Positions 54,437 through 62,951 of a DNA stretch of 64,000 nucleotides are shown piece after piece (position 1 is the stretch's first letter; every line of letters begins with the position of its first letter). The stretch is from Pseudomonadota bacterium. GTDB lineage: Bacteria; Pseudomonadota; Gammaproteobacteria; Burkholderiales; Burkholderiaceae_B. Position numbers and translations under genes: made by a program. Where the stretch lies: contig JAEXOO010000044.1 of NCBI GenBank assembly GCA_023439305.1, forward strand, positions 1-64,000, in the 5' to 3' direction. The notes under the pieces were generated by a model. The model saw only the letters and a program-made list of their open reading frames with translations. It ran no database searches and had not been told where the DNA came from.

Positions 54437-55036
54437 TCAGCGGCCTCCTTGTGGGGTGGTCAAGGTCGCGAAGCGGCCACGGTGGAACACCGCCGGTTCG
54501 TGCTCGGTCAGTGTCGTGTGACGCACTACCCGGCCGATGAACAGGGTGTGATCGCCGCCTTCGTGCTGGCGGTAGTTCTCGCACACAAAGGTCGCCACGC
54601 AATCATCCAGCAGCGGCACGCCTTCCTCGCCATCCATGTGGGAAATCAGGGCGAACTTGTCCTTGACCTGCGAATTGGCAAAGCCCAGGGCCACCGGCAC
54701 CTGCTCCTGACTGATCACATTGATGGCGAAGTGCGTGCAGCTCTGGAAAATATCCAGACTGGGCGAGTGATTCACCAGGCTCCACATCACCAGCGGCGGG
54801 TCCAGCGACAAAGAAGTAAAAGAATTGATGGTCAGACCCACCGCCCGGCCATCCGGACAGCGGGTGGTGACGATCGCCACGCCGGTCGGAAAATGGCCCA
54901 GCGCCTGGCGGAACGCGCGGCTATCGACCACATTCACGCTGTTCGCGGGCTTGGCGCCTGCCGCGCAGGACGCAGCAGCCACCGGCATGGGAGCGGATTC
55001 AACCGAAGAACGTTGCAGGGTAGCGGTAGCAGTCAT
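54437..55036 (-). CDS. Flavin reductase partner of a two-component monooxygenase
   Basis: 199 residues: RAFRQALGHFPTGVAIVTTRCPDGRAVGLTINSFTSLSLDPPLVMWSL is the flavin-reductase (HpaC/StyB-like) signature. It uses NAD(P)H to supply reduced FAD/FMN to the oxygenase encoded 18 bp upstream. It is cotranscribed with the oxygenase and the FAD oxidoreductase. Confidence 0.9.
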   Translation of the reverse strand: MTATATLQRSSVESAPMPVAAASCAAGAKPANSVNVVDSRAFRQALGHFPTGVAIVTTRCPDGRAVGLTINSFTSLSLDPPLVMWSLVNHSPSLDIFQSCTHFAINVISQEQVPVALGFANSQVKDKFALISHMDGEEGVPLLDDCVATFVCENYRQHEGGDHTLFIGRVVRHTTLTEHEPAVFHRGRFATLTTPQGGR

Positions 55037-55054
55037 GATGCATCTCCTCGTAAA

Positions 55055-56299
55055 TCAGGCGGCCACGCTCTGGCTGGCGCTCTGATCGATCAGTTTCTGC
55101 GCGGCGGCCATATCGTCCCAGGCCGGGAAGAGCACGGGCGGGTGATTGAAGGCATTGGCCAGGAAATGGGCCAGGCGCGGGTGTTGCTGCGCAGACGTCA
55201 GCAAAGCAAAGGACTGTTCGGTGGGCGGCACCAGCATGGAATTGGTCCAGCGGACCACCAGATTGGCGTAGTCCCAATAGCGTTCGAAAGTCGCCTGCAT
55301 CCAATCGCGATCGAACGCCTCTTCGCCGCGCTCCAGAATGCTGTCCAGATAGACCTGGGCGGCCTTGGCCGCGTTGTTCGAGCCTTGGCCGGTAATGGGG
55401 TCGTTGACCACCACGGCATCACCCAAGCCCAGCACCATGCGCCCCGAAGGCAGAGTCAGCACTGGTTTGCGCACCGTGGGAGGGAAGGCGCCGGACAGGT
55501 AACCCTGGTCGTCGGTCAGCTCCACATTGCGGGCGCGGTCGGCCTCCCAGGGCAGGAAATCGCGCAAGAAAGACAGGCTTTGCTCCAGGTGCGCTTCAGG
55601 CGTCTTGGCGTCGCGGAAACGATCCAGTGGACCGCCGGGCACGCCTTCGAACACCATGATGTCGCAGGGGCCGGACAGCGTCAGCGACGGAAACACAAAG
55701 TACTCGCCCACGCCGGGGATGAAATTGAACGACACGCGGGAATACTCCGGCGTAGGCTCCAGACCATGCACATAGGTCAGGGCCAGGGCGCGCTGGGGTT
55801 TGTCGTAGGGCGAGCGCTCGGCGTCGCGCTCGAACAGCTTGACGACTTCGCCCTTGCCGGCCGCCAGCATGGTCAGGTCGTATTCCTGGGTGATGCGCTC
55901 CAGTTCGGCCACGCCCACGTCTTCCATGATCAGCTTGCCACCGCGCTGCTCGAACAGTTCCAGCCAATGAGGCATCTTGACGCGCTGGTCGGTGGCCTGA
56001 GCTTCACGATCCAGGCGGCCGCTCCAGTCTACGGCCTTGGTGTCGGGCTGCTCGGGATTGGGCAAAGCAAAGCCGATACCCTGCACGGGCGGGCATTCAT
56101 CGTCCCAGAAATTCAAACCCAGGCGGCGCTCCACATCCAGAGCCTCGGCGAACATGCATTGGCTGGACATCACGCGGCCGCGACGCACATCGTCGGGGCT
56201 GCGGTTGGTGAACAGGGCCACGTCGTAGCCCTTGGCCAGCAGGCCGAATGCAACGGGCATGCCGGCCTGGCCGGCGCCCACGATAGCAACTTTACGCAT
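55055..56299 (-). CDS. StyA-type (group E) flavoprotein monooxygenase
   Basis: 414 residues from the ATG at 56299 (MRKVAIVGAGQAGMPVAFGL), AAGGA upstream. N-terminal Rossmann GxGxxG, FTNRSPDDVRRGR after the second strand, and GLGDAVVVNDPITGQGSNNAAKAA near the C-terminus (FAD-binding DG-like motif). This matches the styrene/indole monooxygenase family, which epoxidises styrene or oxidises indole using FADH2 from a separate reductase. That reductase is the next gene. No styrene-oxide isomerase (StyC) is present, so indole or another aromatic is at least as likely as styrene. Confidence 0.87.
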   Translation of the reverse strand: MRKVAIVGAGQAGMPVAFGLLAKGYDVALFTNRSPDDVRRGRVMSSQCMFAEALDVERRLGLNFWDDECPPVQGIGFALPNPEQPDTKAVDWSGRLDREAQATDQRVKMPHWLELFEQRGGKLIMEDVGVAELERITQEYDLTMLAAGKGEVVKLFERDAERSPYDKPQRALALTYVHGLEPTPEYSRVSFNFIPGVGEYFVFPSLTLSGPCDIMVFEGVPGGPLDRFRDAKTPEAHLEQSLSFLRDFLPWEADRARNVELTDDQGYLSGAFPPTVRKPVLTLPSGRMVLGLGDAVVVNDPITGQGSNNAAKAAQVYLDSILERGEEAFDRDWMQATFERYWDYANLVVRWTNSMLVPPTEQSFALLTSAQQHPRLAHFLANAFNHPPVLFPAWDDMAAAQKLIDQSASQSVAA

Positions 56300-56324
56300 A
56301 ATGATTTTCCTTCTAGGAGTTGTT

Positions 56325-57107
56325 CTATTGGGCCAACTTGGGAATGGCGGGCACGTTCTGCTCCGGCCCCATCGCCGAGTAGCCGCCATCCACGGCATAG
56401 TCCGCGCCGGTCACGAAACTGGCGGCGTCCGACAACAGAAAAGCCACGACTTCACCCACTTCTTCGGGGTCGCCCACGCGGCCCAGCAAATGAAAGGCCG
56501 AGGCCACACGATCCGTCTTGGCGCGGTCGCCGCCGGTCAACTCGTCCATGACCCGCGACCAGGTCCAGCCAGGCGACACGGAATTGACACGAATGCCGTC
56601 CGGCGCGAAATCCATGGCCATGCTGCGCGTCAATTGCAGCAACGCCGCCTTGGACACGGGGTAGAGCCAGCGCCCGGTCTGGGCGATGGACGAGGAGATC
56701 GAGGTGAAGTTGACGATGGAGCCGCCCTTGGGCAGCAAGGGGCGCACAGCCTTGGCCGCCTGCACCGCACTGACCAGGTTGATGTCCAGCGCCTTGAGCC
56801 AATCGGCGCGGCTGGACGCCATGCCGTCATCCAGATAAGAACAGGCCAGGTTGACCAAGCCGTCCACACGGCCGAAATGCGCCTTGACCTGCTGCACGGC
56901 GGCTTCCAGGCGGGCATCGTCGGTGATGTCCACTTCCCAGAACCTGGCCCGCGCCGCATCCGCGCCGACCGCTTTCTGCCCGCCGGCCGCATCAATATCG
57001 AACACCGCCACCCGCGCGCCGTAACCCAGCAGCACGTCCACCACGCCGGCACCGATACGGGTCGCCCCGCCGGTCACCACGACTACCTTGTCCTTGAGTC
57101 CTTTCAT
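56325..57107 (-). CDS. Short-chain dehydrogenase/reductase
   Basis: 260 residues: cofactor motif VVVTGGATRIGAGVVDV, NAG-like segment replaced by LVNLACSY, catalytic serine region ISSSIAQTGRWLYPVSKAAL (Tyr-x-x-x-Lys), and TGADYAVDGGYSAMGP at the end. It probably oxidises a diol or alcohol made by the monooxygenase. It lies 25 bp upstream of the monooxygenase start. The NNAG motif is changed to NLAC, a modest oddity. Confidence 0.88.
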   Translation of the reverse strand: MKGLKDKVVVVTGGATRIGAGVVDVLLGYGARVAVFDIDAAGGQKAVGADAARARFWEVDITDDARLEAAVQQVKAHFGRVDGLVNLACSYLDDGMASSRADWLKALDINLVSAVQAAKAVRPLLPKGGSIVNFTSISSSIAQTGRWLYPVSKAALLQLTRSMAMDFAPDGIRVNSVSPGWTWSRVMDELTGGDRAKTDRVASAFHLLGRVGDPEEVGEVVAFLLSDAASFVTGADYAVDGGYSAMGPEQNVPAIPKLAQ

Positions 57108-57129
57108 GTCGATCTCCTGCTGGGGGCCG

Positions 57130-58026
57130 TCAGAACGGCACCGCCACTTTCACAAAAAACTGTTTACCTTCGGGACGGCCGCGCACGCCCAGGTCCTGCT
57201 GGTACTTGGCCGTAATAAGCAGACCCTTGTCATTGGCATAACGCAGGCTGGGGCCGATGGCGAACGAACGCGCACGGCTGTCGCCGGCCAGCGGGCCGCG
57301 ATCGCTTTGATATTGCTGATAGGCATAGCCGCCCACGCCCAGCACCAGCCCGTTGCCCAGGCCCCAACCCACGGCGTAGTCAGCATGGATGGCCTGGCCG
57401 CTGCGGGTATCGGTGTCGCGATTGCGCATGTTGAAGTCCACCATGACCTTCAAATCCACATTCAGCCCGCTGGGCTGGATGTAGCTCAGGGCGGCAGCCG
57501 GCTGGACGACCCAGTAATTGCGGCCGAGATTGGCGCTGTCATTGACGTCATAGCGGCCCGTGGGCGCCACGAAGTCCACGCCCAGGATGTAGTGCAGTTT
57601 TTCACTCGGATGAAAACCCAGGGCCGGGCCGAACACCACATCGCCCAGGCCGCTGCGGCGCTGCGACTGGCCGGCGGCCTGCGCCTTGACAGTCAGCAGC
57701 GGAGCCAAGGCGTGAAAGGCCAACTGCCCGCCCAGGACCTGCTGCTGCGTCACCCACACCAGGCGCGGCGCAATCATGCCCACATCGACCCGGAAATCAG
57801 GAATCGGCAGCTTGTCTCCGTGGCGATCGCGTACCGAGTCGTAGCGCATGGCCCCGCCATAGATCAGCGCGTGCACGCCGGGCGGCGGCAGCGCGCCGCT
57901 CATGTAGTTTTCCAGCCCGTCCGGGTAGATGGGCAGTCCATTGCCCTCGATCGCCCAGGCCGATCCGGTTCCCAGCGTTGCGGCTGCCCATGCAACCGCC
58001 ATGACCTTCTTGTTGATGCCCCCCAT
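57130..58026 (-). CDS. Outer-membrane protein of the SphA/MetA (phenol meta-pathway) family
   Basis: 298 residues from the ATG at 58026, GGAG before it. Signal peptide ends at GSAWAIEGN. Typical features are GNGLPIYPDGLENYMSGALPPPG, LGDVVFGPALGFHPSEKLHY and VDFVAPTGRYD. This is the COG4313 family associated with aromatic degradation operons, thought to be a porin-like channel or substrate entry protein. It is first gene of the operon, directly behind a XylS-like operator. Confidence 0.83.
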   Translation of the reverse strand: MGGINKKVMAVAWAAATLGTGSAWAIEGNGLPIYPDGLENYMSGALPPPGVHALIYGGAMRYDSVRDRHGDKLPIPDFRVDVGMIAPRLVWVTQQQVLGGQLAFHALAPLLTVKAQAAGQSQRRSGLGDVVFGPALGFHPSEKLHYILGVDFVAPTGRYDVNDSANLGRNYWVVQPAAALSYIQPSGLNVDLKVMVDFNMRNRDTDTRSGQAIHADYAVGWGLGNGLVLGVGGYAYQQYQSDRGPLAGDSRARSFAIGPSLRYANDKGLLITAKYQQDLGVRGRPEGKQFFVKVAVPF

Positions 58027-58066
58027 GTCTCCACTCCTTTTCTTTTTGGGTTTGACTGTGGAACCC

Positions 58067-58128
58067 ATGGTAGGAGTGCACTCGGAGCAGGTATATCCAC
58101 TTTGCGCAGCACCTGGCCGATAAGCGCA
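58067..58128 (-). promoter_or_regulatory. Predicted AraC/XylS-type operator and promoter of the oxidation operon
   Basis: On the minus strand two direct half sites TGCG-N6-GG-N3 (TGCGCTTATCGGCCA, 58128-58114, and TGCGCAAAGTGGATA, 58108-58094) lie 20 bp apart. They match the known XylS half-site pattern TGCA-N6-GGNTA imperfectly. The proximal site overlaps by two bases a weak -35 region (58095-58090), 17 bp before TACCAT (58072-58067) as -10. Confidence 0.5.
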
Positions 58129-58249
58129 GCAAGCCGCAAAAGCAGGGAAAACCCCGATTTGGTTTAAATATCAAGAATATGGGGAGAACGGCAGGCTACC
58201 TGCCTCGCACGGAAAGGGAGGTGTCAGGCTTAAAAAATGCGCGAACAGA
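58129..58249. other. Spacer between the oxidation operon promoter and the toxin-antitoxin pair
   Basis: About 120 bp with an AT-rich stretch (58157-58180). Bases 58190-58204 contain a small inverted repeat (GCAGG/CCTGC). No gene seen. Confidence 0.4.
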
Positions 58250-58561
58250 TCAGTCGGCGGCGGACACCGAAATAGAGGGCTGCACAGCCAAGCGCAGACC
58301 CATTGCCTTGAGGATGGCTATCAGGCTGCTCAGCGCGGGATTGCCCTGCGCCGACAGCGTGCGGTAAAGCTGAGTAGGATTCAGCTGGGCCTGTTCGGCC
58401 ACAGCGGCGACCCCGCCGAATGCTTGCGTAAGTTGACGCAATACAATCAGCAGCTCTGCCTGGTCACCGTCATCCAGAATGCTGTTAATGACTTCAAGCG
58501 CCAGTGTCGGATCCTGGCGATACAATTGCGCCATGGCTTCGTCATGATGTCTGTTTTGCAT
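58250..58561 (-). CDS. Addiction-module antidote protein (HigA-like, XRE-type)
   Basis: 103 residues with a helix-turn-helix: GGVAAVAEQAQLNPTQLYRTLSAQGNPALSSLIAILKAMGLRLAV. It matches the antitoxins that follow RelE-like killer proteins in toxin-first pairs. It overlaps the toxin gene by 20 bp. It likely neutralises the toxin and represses the pair's promoter. Confidence 0.85.
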   Translation of the reverse strand: MQNRHHDEAMAQLYRQDPTLALEVINSILDDGDQAELLIVLRQLTQAFGGVAAVAEQAQLNPTQLYRTLSAQGNPALSSLIAILKAMGLRLAVQPSISVSAAD

Positions 58562-58889
58562 CCTTGCCTCGCTGCATCCAACGCCGCCAATGAATCACGG
58601 CGCGCTCTTCTATGTCTTTCGTCTGGCTGCGCTTCATACCCCCGCCCAGCAACAGCACCACACGCTGGCCGCTCAGGCCGTAATACACCCGATACCCTGG
58701 ACCCAAATCAATACGCAGCTCCCAAACTCCCTCTCGGCAATAGCGGTGATCACCGAAACTTCCCTGTTCCAATCGACCTATCCGACGAATGATGGCCACT
58801 TGTATCCGCCTGTCGCGCAAATTGGACAGCCAATCCAGAAACAGATCACGGGAGCGATCTTCAGACACGTAATGCTCAATACGATACAC
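58542..58889 (-). CDS. Addiction-module killer protein (RelE/HigB-like toxin)
   Basis: 115 residues: DLFLDWLSNLRDRRIQVAIIRRIGRLEQGSFGDHRYCREGVWELRIDLGPGYRVYYG is the signature of the RelE-superfamily killer proteins, presumably an mRNA interferase. The C-terminal YYGLSGQRVVLLLGGGMKRSQTKDIEER is also conserved. It is the first gene of the pair. A hairpin (CTTGTCC/GGACAAG, 58945-58962) lies in the promoter region and may be the autoregulatory site. Confidence 0.87.
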   Translation of the reverse strand: MYRIEHYVSEDRSRDLFLDWLSNLRDRRIQVAIIRRIGRLEQGSFGDHRYCREGVWELRIDLGPGYRVYYGLSGQRVVLLLGGGMKRSQTKDIEERAVIHWRRWMQRGKDAKQTS

Positions 58890-58944
58890 GGCAATTTTCG
58901 TCTATAAACGAACAATCATCAAGCCCTGTACCATCATCTGCGTC

Positions 58945-58962
58945 CTTGTCCACGCGGACAAG
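58945..58962. promoter_or_regulatory. Inverted repeat upstream of the toxin-antitoxin pair
   Basis: CTTGTCC, ACGC, GGACAAG. A perfect 7-bp palindrome 56 bp before the toxin start, a candidate antitoxin operator. TCTTGTC is repeated once nearby (58985-58991). Confidence 0.45.
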
Positions 58963-59001
58963 AGCAGGCAGGACATCTCTGTCCTCTTGTCTTACATTAA
59001 A

Positions 59002-59032
59002 AAACCCCGCGTCCTGACGGACAACGGGGTTT
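59002..59032 (-). terminator. Terminator of TRAP operon 3
   Basis: AAACCCCG (59002-59009) pairs with CGGGGTTT (59025-59032). Read on the minus strand it ends in a T-run, directly after the TRAP genes. Confidence 0.85.
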
Positions 59033-59053
59033 CTTGGACCGGAGACGCGACGC

Positions 59054-60094
59054 TTACTGTTTGGCGGCGCTCAACTCCTGGATCTGCTCGCGGAAGTAGG
59101 CCAGGGCGGCGGGGCCGTCGACCTTCTTTTTCTCGGCGGCCTTCAGCCAGTCCTGTTCGACAAAGGCCAGACGCTGCTTGAGCTGCTCCAGGGCTTCGCC
59201 CTCGATGCGCACCGTCTTCAAGCCTTCAGCCTCCAGCTTTTCAATCGCTGTTTGTTCAGCGGCCTGCCATTTGGAGCCAAAATCCTTGGCAATCCATTCG
59301 CCCGTGACTTTCTCGATAGCAGCGCGGTCCTGCTCGGACAGGCTCTTCCACTTGCGCTCGTTCATGAACAAGTACTGGCTGGACTTGCCGAAGCCGCCCG
59401 GCACCATCACCGCGGTCTTGATCAGCTTGCCCAGTTTCCAGTTTTCGATCTGGTCGTACTGGAAGTACATGCCGTCGATCACGCCGCGCGACAGCATTTC
59501 ATAGCTGTCGGAGGCGGGCGCATTCACCGTGACGATGCCCAGGGCCTTGCCAATGGCATCAAACAGCGGGCTGGGCGAACGCAGCTTCATGCCCTTCAGG
59601 TCGTCGACCGAGCCCACATTTTCGCGGCTGGTGAAGATCACCGTGGCCGGGCTGGTCCACATGCCCATGAGCTTGACGCCTTTGTGCTCGCCCGCATCCA
59701 TCATGAATTTTTCGTAGGTGCGCCAGTAAGCCACTGAGTTCACGCCGCCGTCATCGGTGGTGAAAGGCAGTTCGGCGAACTCGATCAGAGGAAAACGGTT
59801 GGCGGTGTAGCTGTGCACCGACATGCCCAGGTCAGCCACGCCATTGCGCACCAGATCCAGGTGAGCCTGGGGCTTGCCCAGGGCGTTGATGAACTCCACC
59901 TTCACGCGGCCTTCGGTGGCCGTTTCCACTTCCTTGGCCCAGGGCTCGAACATCTCGGTCACGATGTAGTGGCCCGGCGGCAACCACTGCGAGAAACGCA
60001 AGGTAGTGACTTCAGACGCGGCGGATGGCAGCGCTGGCGCCAGGGCGGCGGCAGCCAGGCCCAGGCTCAGGCCCAGTTTCTTGAAAATACGCAT
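59054..60094 (-). CDS. TRAP transporter periplasmic substrate-binding protein (DctP family), system 3
   Basis: 346 residues; signal peptide ends near SAASEV. Mature start VTTLRFSQWLPPGHYIVTEMFEPWAKEV. LPFTTDDGG, DLKGMKLRSPSPLFDAIGKALG and GVIDGMYFQYDQIENWKLG differ from the dicarboxylate DctP pattern. This resembles binding proteins for aromatic or hydrophobic acids rather than C4-dicarboxylates, but the ligand is inference. Last gene of the operon dctQ-dctM-dctP, next to a thiolase/SDR operon. Confidence 0.88.
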   Translation of the reverse strand: MRIFKKLGLSLGLAAAALAPALPSAASEVTTLRFSQWLPPGHYIVTEMFEPWAKEVETATEGRVKVEFINALGKPQAHLDLVRNGVADLGMSVHSYTANRFPLIEFAELPFTTDDGGVNSVAYWRTYEKFMMDAGEHKGVKLMGMWTSPATVIFTSRENVGSVDDLKGMKLRSPSPLFDAIGKALGIVTVNAPASDSYEMLSRGVIDGMYFQYDQIENWKLGKLIKTAVMVPGGFGKSSQYLFMNERKWKSLSEQDRAAIEKVTGEWIAKDFGSKWQAAEQTAIEKLEAEGLKTVRIEGEALEQLKQRLAFVEQDWLKAAEKKKVDGPAALAYFREQIQELSAAKQ

Positions 60095-60124
60095 AATGAC
60101 TCCTCGTTAATTATGTTTATGGCT

Positions 60125-61414
60125 CTACATGCTGTTGGGAATGACCAGGACAATCCAGGGCACGAAAATCAGCAGCAGCAGGCGCACAATGTCGGTGATC
60201 ACGAACGGCGTCACGCCGCGGATGATGGTCCCCAGAGACACATCCGGCATGACATTCTTGATCATGAAAATATTCAGGCCCAGCGGCGGGGTGATCAGAC
60301 TGATCTCGGCGGCGACCACCACGATGATGCCGAACCACACCAAATCGAAGCCCAGCGAGGCCACAATGGGGTAGAAAATCGGCACGGTCAGCATGACCAT
60401 GGACATGGTTTCCAGGAAGCAGCCCAGCACCAGGTAAATGACGCAGATGATCAGGATGACCATGACGGGCGACACATCGATGCCGTCGATAAAGGCCAGC
60501 AGCTGATTAGGCAGTCCGGCCACGGTCAGGAAGTTGGTGAATACCAGCGCACCAATCACCAGGGCGAACATGATCGCGGTCGTCTGGGCCGCTTCGATCA
60601 GCACGGTCAGGTACAGGCGCGGCTTCCAGCCGCGGCGCTTGAGCGTCATCAAAAAGGTGGCTGCAGCGCCGATGCCGGCCGCCTCGGTGGGCGTGAACAC
60701 GCCGCCGTAGATGCCACCCATGATGACCACGAAGAGCACGGTGATCGCCATCACGCCCTTGGTGGCGTGCAGGCGTTCGCGCCAGGACGCTTTCTCGCCC
60801 GGACGGCCCAGATTGGGATTGATGGCCGTGATGATCATGACCGTGATCAGATACATCAGCATCGCCACCATGCCCGGCAGAAAGCCTGCGGCGAACAGCT
60901 TGCCGATGTCGGTTTCGGTCAGGATGCCGTAGACCACCATCATCACGCTGGGGGGAATCAGAATGCCCAACGTGCCGCCAGCGGCAATACTGCCGGTGGC
61001 CAGACGATCGTCATAGTTGTACTTGCGCATATTGGGCATGGCCACGCGGCCCATGGCGGCGGTGGTCGCCATGCTCGAGCCGCACAGCGCGCTGAAAGCG
61101 CCGCAGGCCACGATGGTGGCCATGGCCAGGCCGCCGCGCATATGCCCGATGAAGGCGTTGGCAGCTTTGTACAGATCCTTGGACAGACCCGAGGCATTGA
61201 CCAGATTGCCCATCAGGATGAACAACGGCAGCACCGTGAAGCTGTAGCTCATGGCGGTATCGAAGCTGGTCTGGGCGGCCATGGTCAGGGCGGCTTCCAG
61301 GCCAGTGAAGAAGGCAAAGCCCAGCGTGCCCACCAGCAACATGCCCCAGGCAATGGGCAAGCCCAGGAAAAGGCTGGCCAGCAGGACGACCAGTCCGATA
61401 ATGGAAATCAACAT
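60125..61414 (-). CDS. TRAP transporter large permease (DctM family), system 3
   Basis: 429 residues, about twelve helices, LPLFILMGNLVNASGL, ILIPPSVMMVVYGI and GGIYGGVFTPTEAAGIGAA are DctM motifs. It lies between the dctQ and dctP genes of the same operon, 15 bp after dctQ. Confidence 0.92.
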   Translation of the reverse strand: MLISIIGLVVLLASLFLGLPIAWGMLLVGTLGFAFFTGLEAALTMAAQTSFDTAMSYSFTVLPLFILMGNLVNASGLSKDLYKAANAFIGHMRGGLAMATIVACGAFSALCGSSMATTAAMGRVAMPNMRKYNYDDRLATGSIAAGGTLGILIPPSVMMVVYGILTETDIGKLFAAGFLPGMVAMLMYLITVMIITAINPNLGRPGEKASWRERLHATKGVMAITVLFVVIMGGIYGGVFTPTEAAGIGAAATFLMTLKRRGWKPRLYLTVLIEAAQTTAIMFALVIGALVFTNFLTVAGLPNQLLAFIDGIDVSPVMVILIICVIYLVLGCFLETMSMVMLTVPIFYPIVASLGFDLVWFGIIVVVAAEISLITPPLGLNIFMIKNVMPDVSLGTIIRGVTPFVITDIVRLLLLIFVPWIVLVIPNSM

Positions 61415-61429
61415 GGAAACACTCCGTCT

Positions 61430-61933
61430 TTATCGGCGGGTAGAGCAGAAGACCTGGATCAGCGAGGCCACAGTGGCGATCCCGGTCATGATGGAGATGG
61501 CGTAGGCAAAGGGCGCGATGGGCACTTGCAAGGCATTGCTCATGTCCCCGTACTCGGCCAGCTGATTGGCGTGTTCCCACAGGTACAGCGTCAGCACGGC
61601 CAGCATCGCGGTGGAGGCCACATTGATGACCAACTGCTGCACGCGGCGCGCCAACGGCCCCAGCCAGGCGTCGATCAGGCTGACAGTCAGGTGCTGGCGA
61701 TGCCAGGTCACACGCGGCAGGGCGGCAAAAATCAGCACGCCCAGCAGCAATTCGCTGGCTTCATAAGCGCCTAAAAGGGGGGAATGAAATAGATACCGGC
61801 CCACCACGTCGACGGTGGTGATGCCGGTCATGAGGATCAGGATGACCACACAGACGGTATCCAGAATTGCTTCTACAACTCTTACCACTCCACGTGAACG
61901 TACCAGCTCCATGCCTGGCAGATCGTCGTTCAT
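61430..61933 (-). CDS. TRAP transporter small permease (DctQ family), system 3
   Basis: 167 residues with four helices; VVDVVGRYLFHSPLLGAYEASELLLGVLIFAALP is the DctQ hallmark. First gene of the third TRAP operon, preceded by a 266-bp region that is AT-rich (about 62005-62095). Confidence 0.86.
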   Translation of the reverse strand: MNDDLPGMELVRSRGVVRVVEAILDTVCVVILILMTGITTVDVVGRYLFHSPLLGAYEASELLLGVLIFAALPRVTWHRQHLTVSLIDAWLGPLARRVQQLVINVASTAMLAVLTLYLWEHANQLAEYGDMSNALQVPIAPFAYAISIMTGIATVASLIQVFCSTRR

Positions 61934-62151
61934 TACAGCTCCACTTATCTCGGCCCGGTAGGGCCTGTTTCCTCGGCGAGCATGCGGCGCGGCTGCAGAC
62001 GCATCTCTTATATTTGTGTTCTAAATAGTTTACAGATCAACAAATTCACGTACATAGAAAAAAACCCTTATTTCCATCCAAAATCATGGATTCACAGGTC
62101 CGATTTCAAGCGTAGGAAAAAGAGTGCGACAAGACGCTGCCATAAACAAAA
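61934..62151. other. Promoter region of TRAP operon 3
   Basis: AT-rich (62005-62095), no gene. It includes ATGGAT and inverted ATCCAT words around 62080-62092 (CATCCAAAATCATGGATT). Probably holds the TRAP promoter on the minus strand. Confidence 0.4.
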
Positions 62152-62175
62152 AACCCCCTGGAAAACCAGGGGGTT
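62152..62175 (-). terminator. Terminator of the thiolase/DUF35/SDR operon
   Basis: AACCCCCTGG (62152-62161), AAAA, CCAGGGGGTT (62166-62175), with a T-run when read on the minus strand. Confidence 0.88.
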
Positions 62176-62199
62176 CGATAGCCGGCGGACGGGCTGCAA

Positions 62200-62931
62200 T
62201 CAGATCGTCAGGGTGCCCACGCTGGCGCCGCCGCAAACGTACAGGGTCTGGCCGGTGACAAAGCCGTTTTCGGGATCGGCAAAGAACATGGTGGCGCGGC
62301 TGATGTCGTCCACGCGGCCCAAGCGCTTGACCGGGATGGAGGCGGCCAACTGCGCTTCGCGCTCGCTGCCGGCGTCCACCACGTCGTAGAACATATTGGT
62401 CTGGATGGGGCCGGGGGCCACCACATTGACCGTGATGCCCTGGTCGGCCAGCTCCAGCGCCCAGGTGCGGGCCATGCCCAGCATCCCGGCCTTGGTGGCC
62501 GAATACGCGGTGCGGGTCTGCAGGCCCAGCACGCCGCGCGAGGACATCAGCACGATGCGGCCGAACTGGCGCTTGCGCATGGCCGGCAATACCGCTTGGG
62601 TGATCTGGATGGCCGAGCCCAGGTGAATCTGGGTCAGGCCTTGCAGATCGTCCAGTTTGACGTCGGGCAGCAGAGCGGGCCAGATGACACCGGCGTTATG
62701 TACGAAGTGGGTCACTTCAAAGCGTTCGGCGATGTCCTGCGCGGCTTTTTCCGTGGCGGCCGCGTCCAGCAGATCCACCTTCACGCAGTGCAGGCGCTCG
62801 TGCGTCCAGGGCAGCGCATTGCGGGCCATGGAGATCACGGTATAGCCGTCATCCAGCATCTTGCGGCAAATGTCTTCGCCGATGCCGGTGCTGCCCCCGG
62901 TGACTACGGCGGTGTACTGAGCTTGTGTCAT
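62200..62931 (-). CDS. Short-chain dehydrogenase/reductase (beta-oxidation-type)
   Basis: 243 residues from the ATG at 62931 (GGAG before it); an ATG at 62949 adds six residues. Motifs are TAVVTGGSTGIGEDICRKM, FVHNAGV, LMSSRGVLGLQTRTAYSATKAG and APGPIQTNMFYD. Third gene of an operon with a DUF35 protein and a thiolase; it likely oxidises a 3-hydroxyacyl-CoA or alcohol intermediate. Confidence 0.88.
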   Translation of the reverse strand: MTQAQYTAVVTGGSTGIGEDICRKMLDDGYTVISMARNALPWTHERLHCVKVDLLDAAATEKAAQDIAERFEVTHFVHNAGVIWPALLPDVKLDDLQGLTQIHLGSAIQITQAVLPAMRKRQFGRIVLMSSRGVLGLQTRTAYSATKAGMLGMARTWALELADQGITVNVVAPGPIQTNMFYDVVDAGSEREAQLAASIPVKRLGRVDDISRATMFFADPENGFVTGQTLYVCGGASVGTLTI

Positions 62932-62951
62932 ATTTTGTTCTCCAGGCAAAT

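Noticed and set aside
54236..56551. 771-codon plus-strand frame across the monooxygenase operon
   Set aside because: Spans four real minus-strand genes and their boundaries; low-complexity His/Gln/Gly composition, no domains.
59813..61774. 653-codon plus-strand frame across TRAP system 3
   Set aside because: Shadow of dctP, dctM and dctQ on the other strand, dominated by His, Gln, Gly and Asp.
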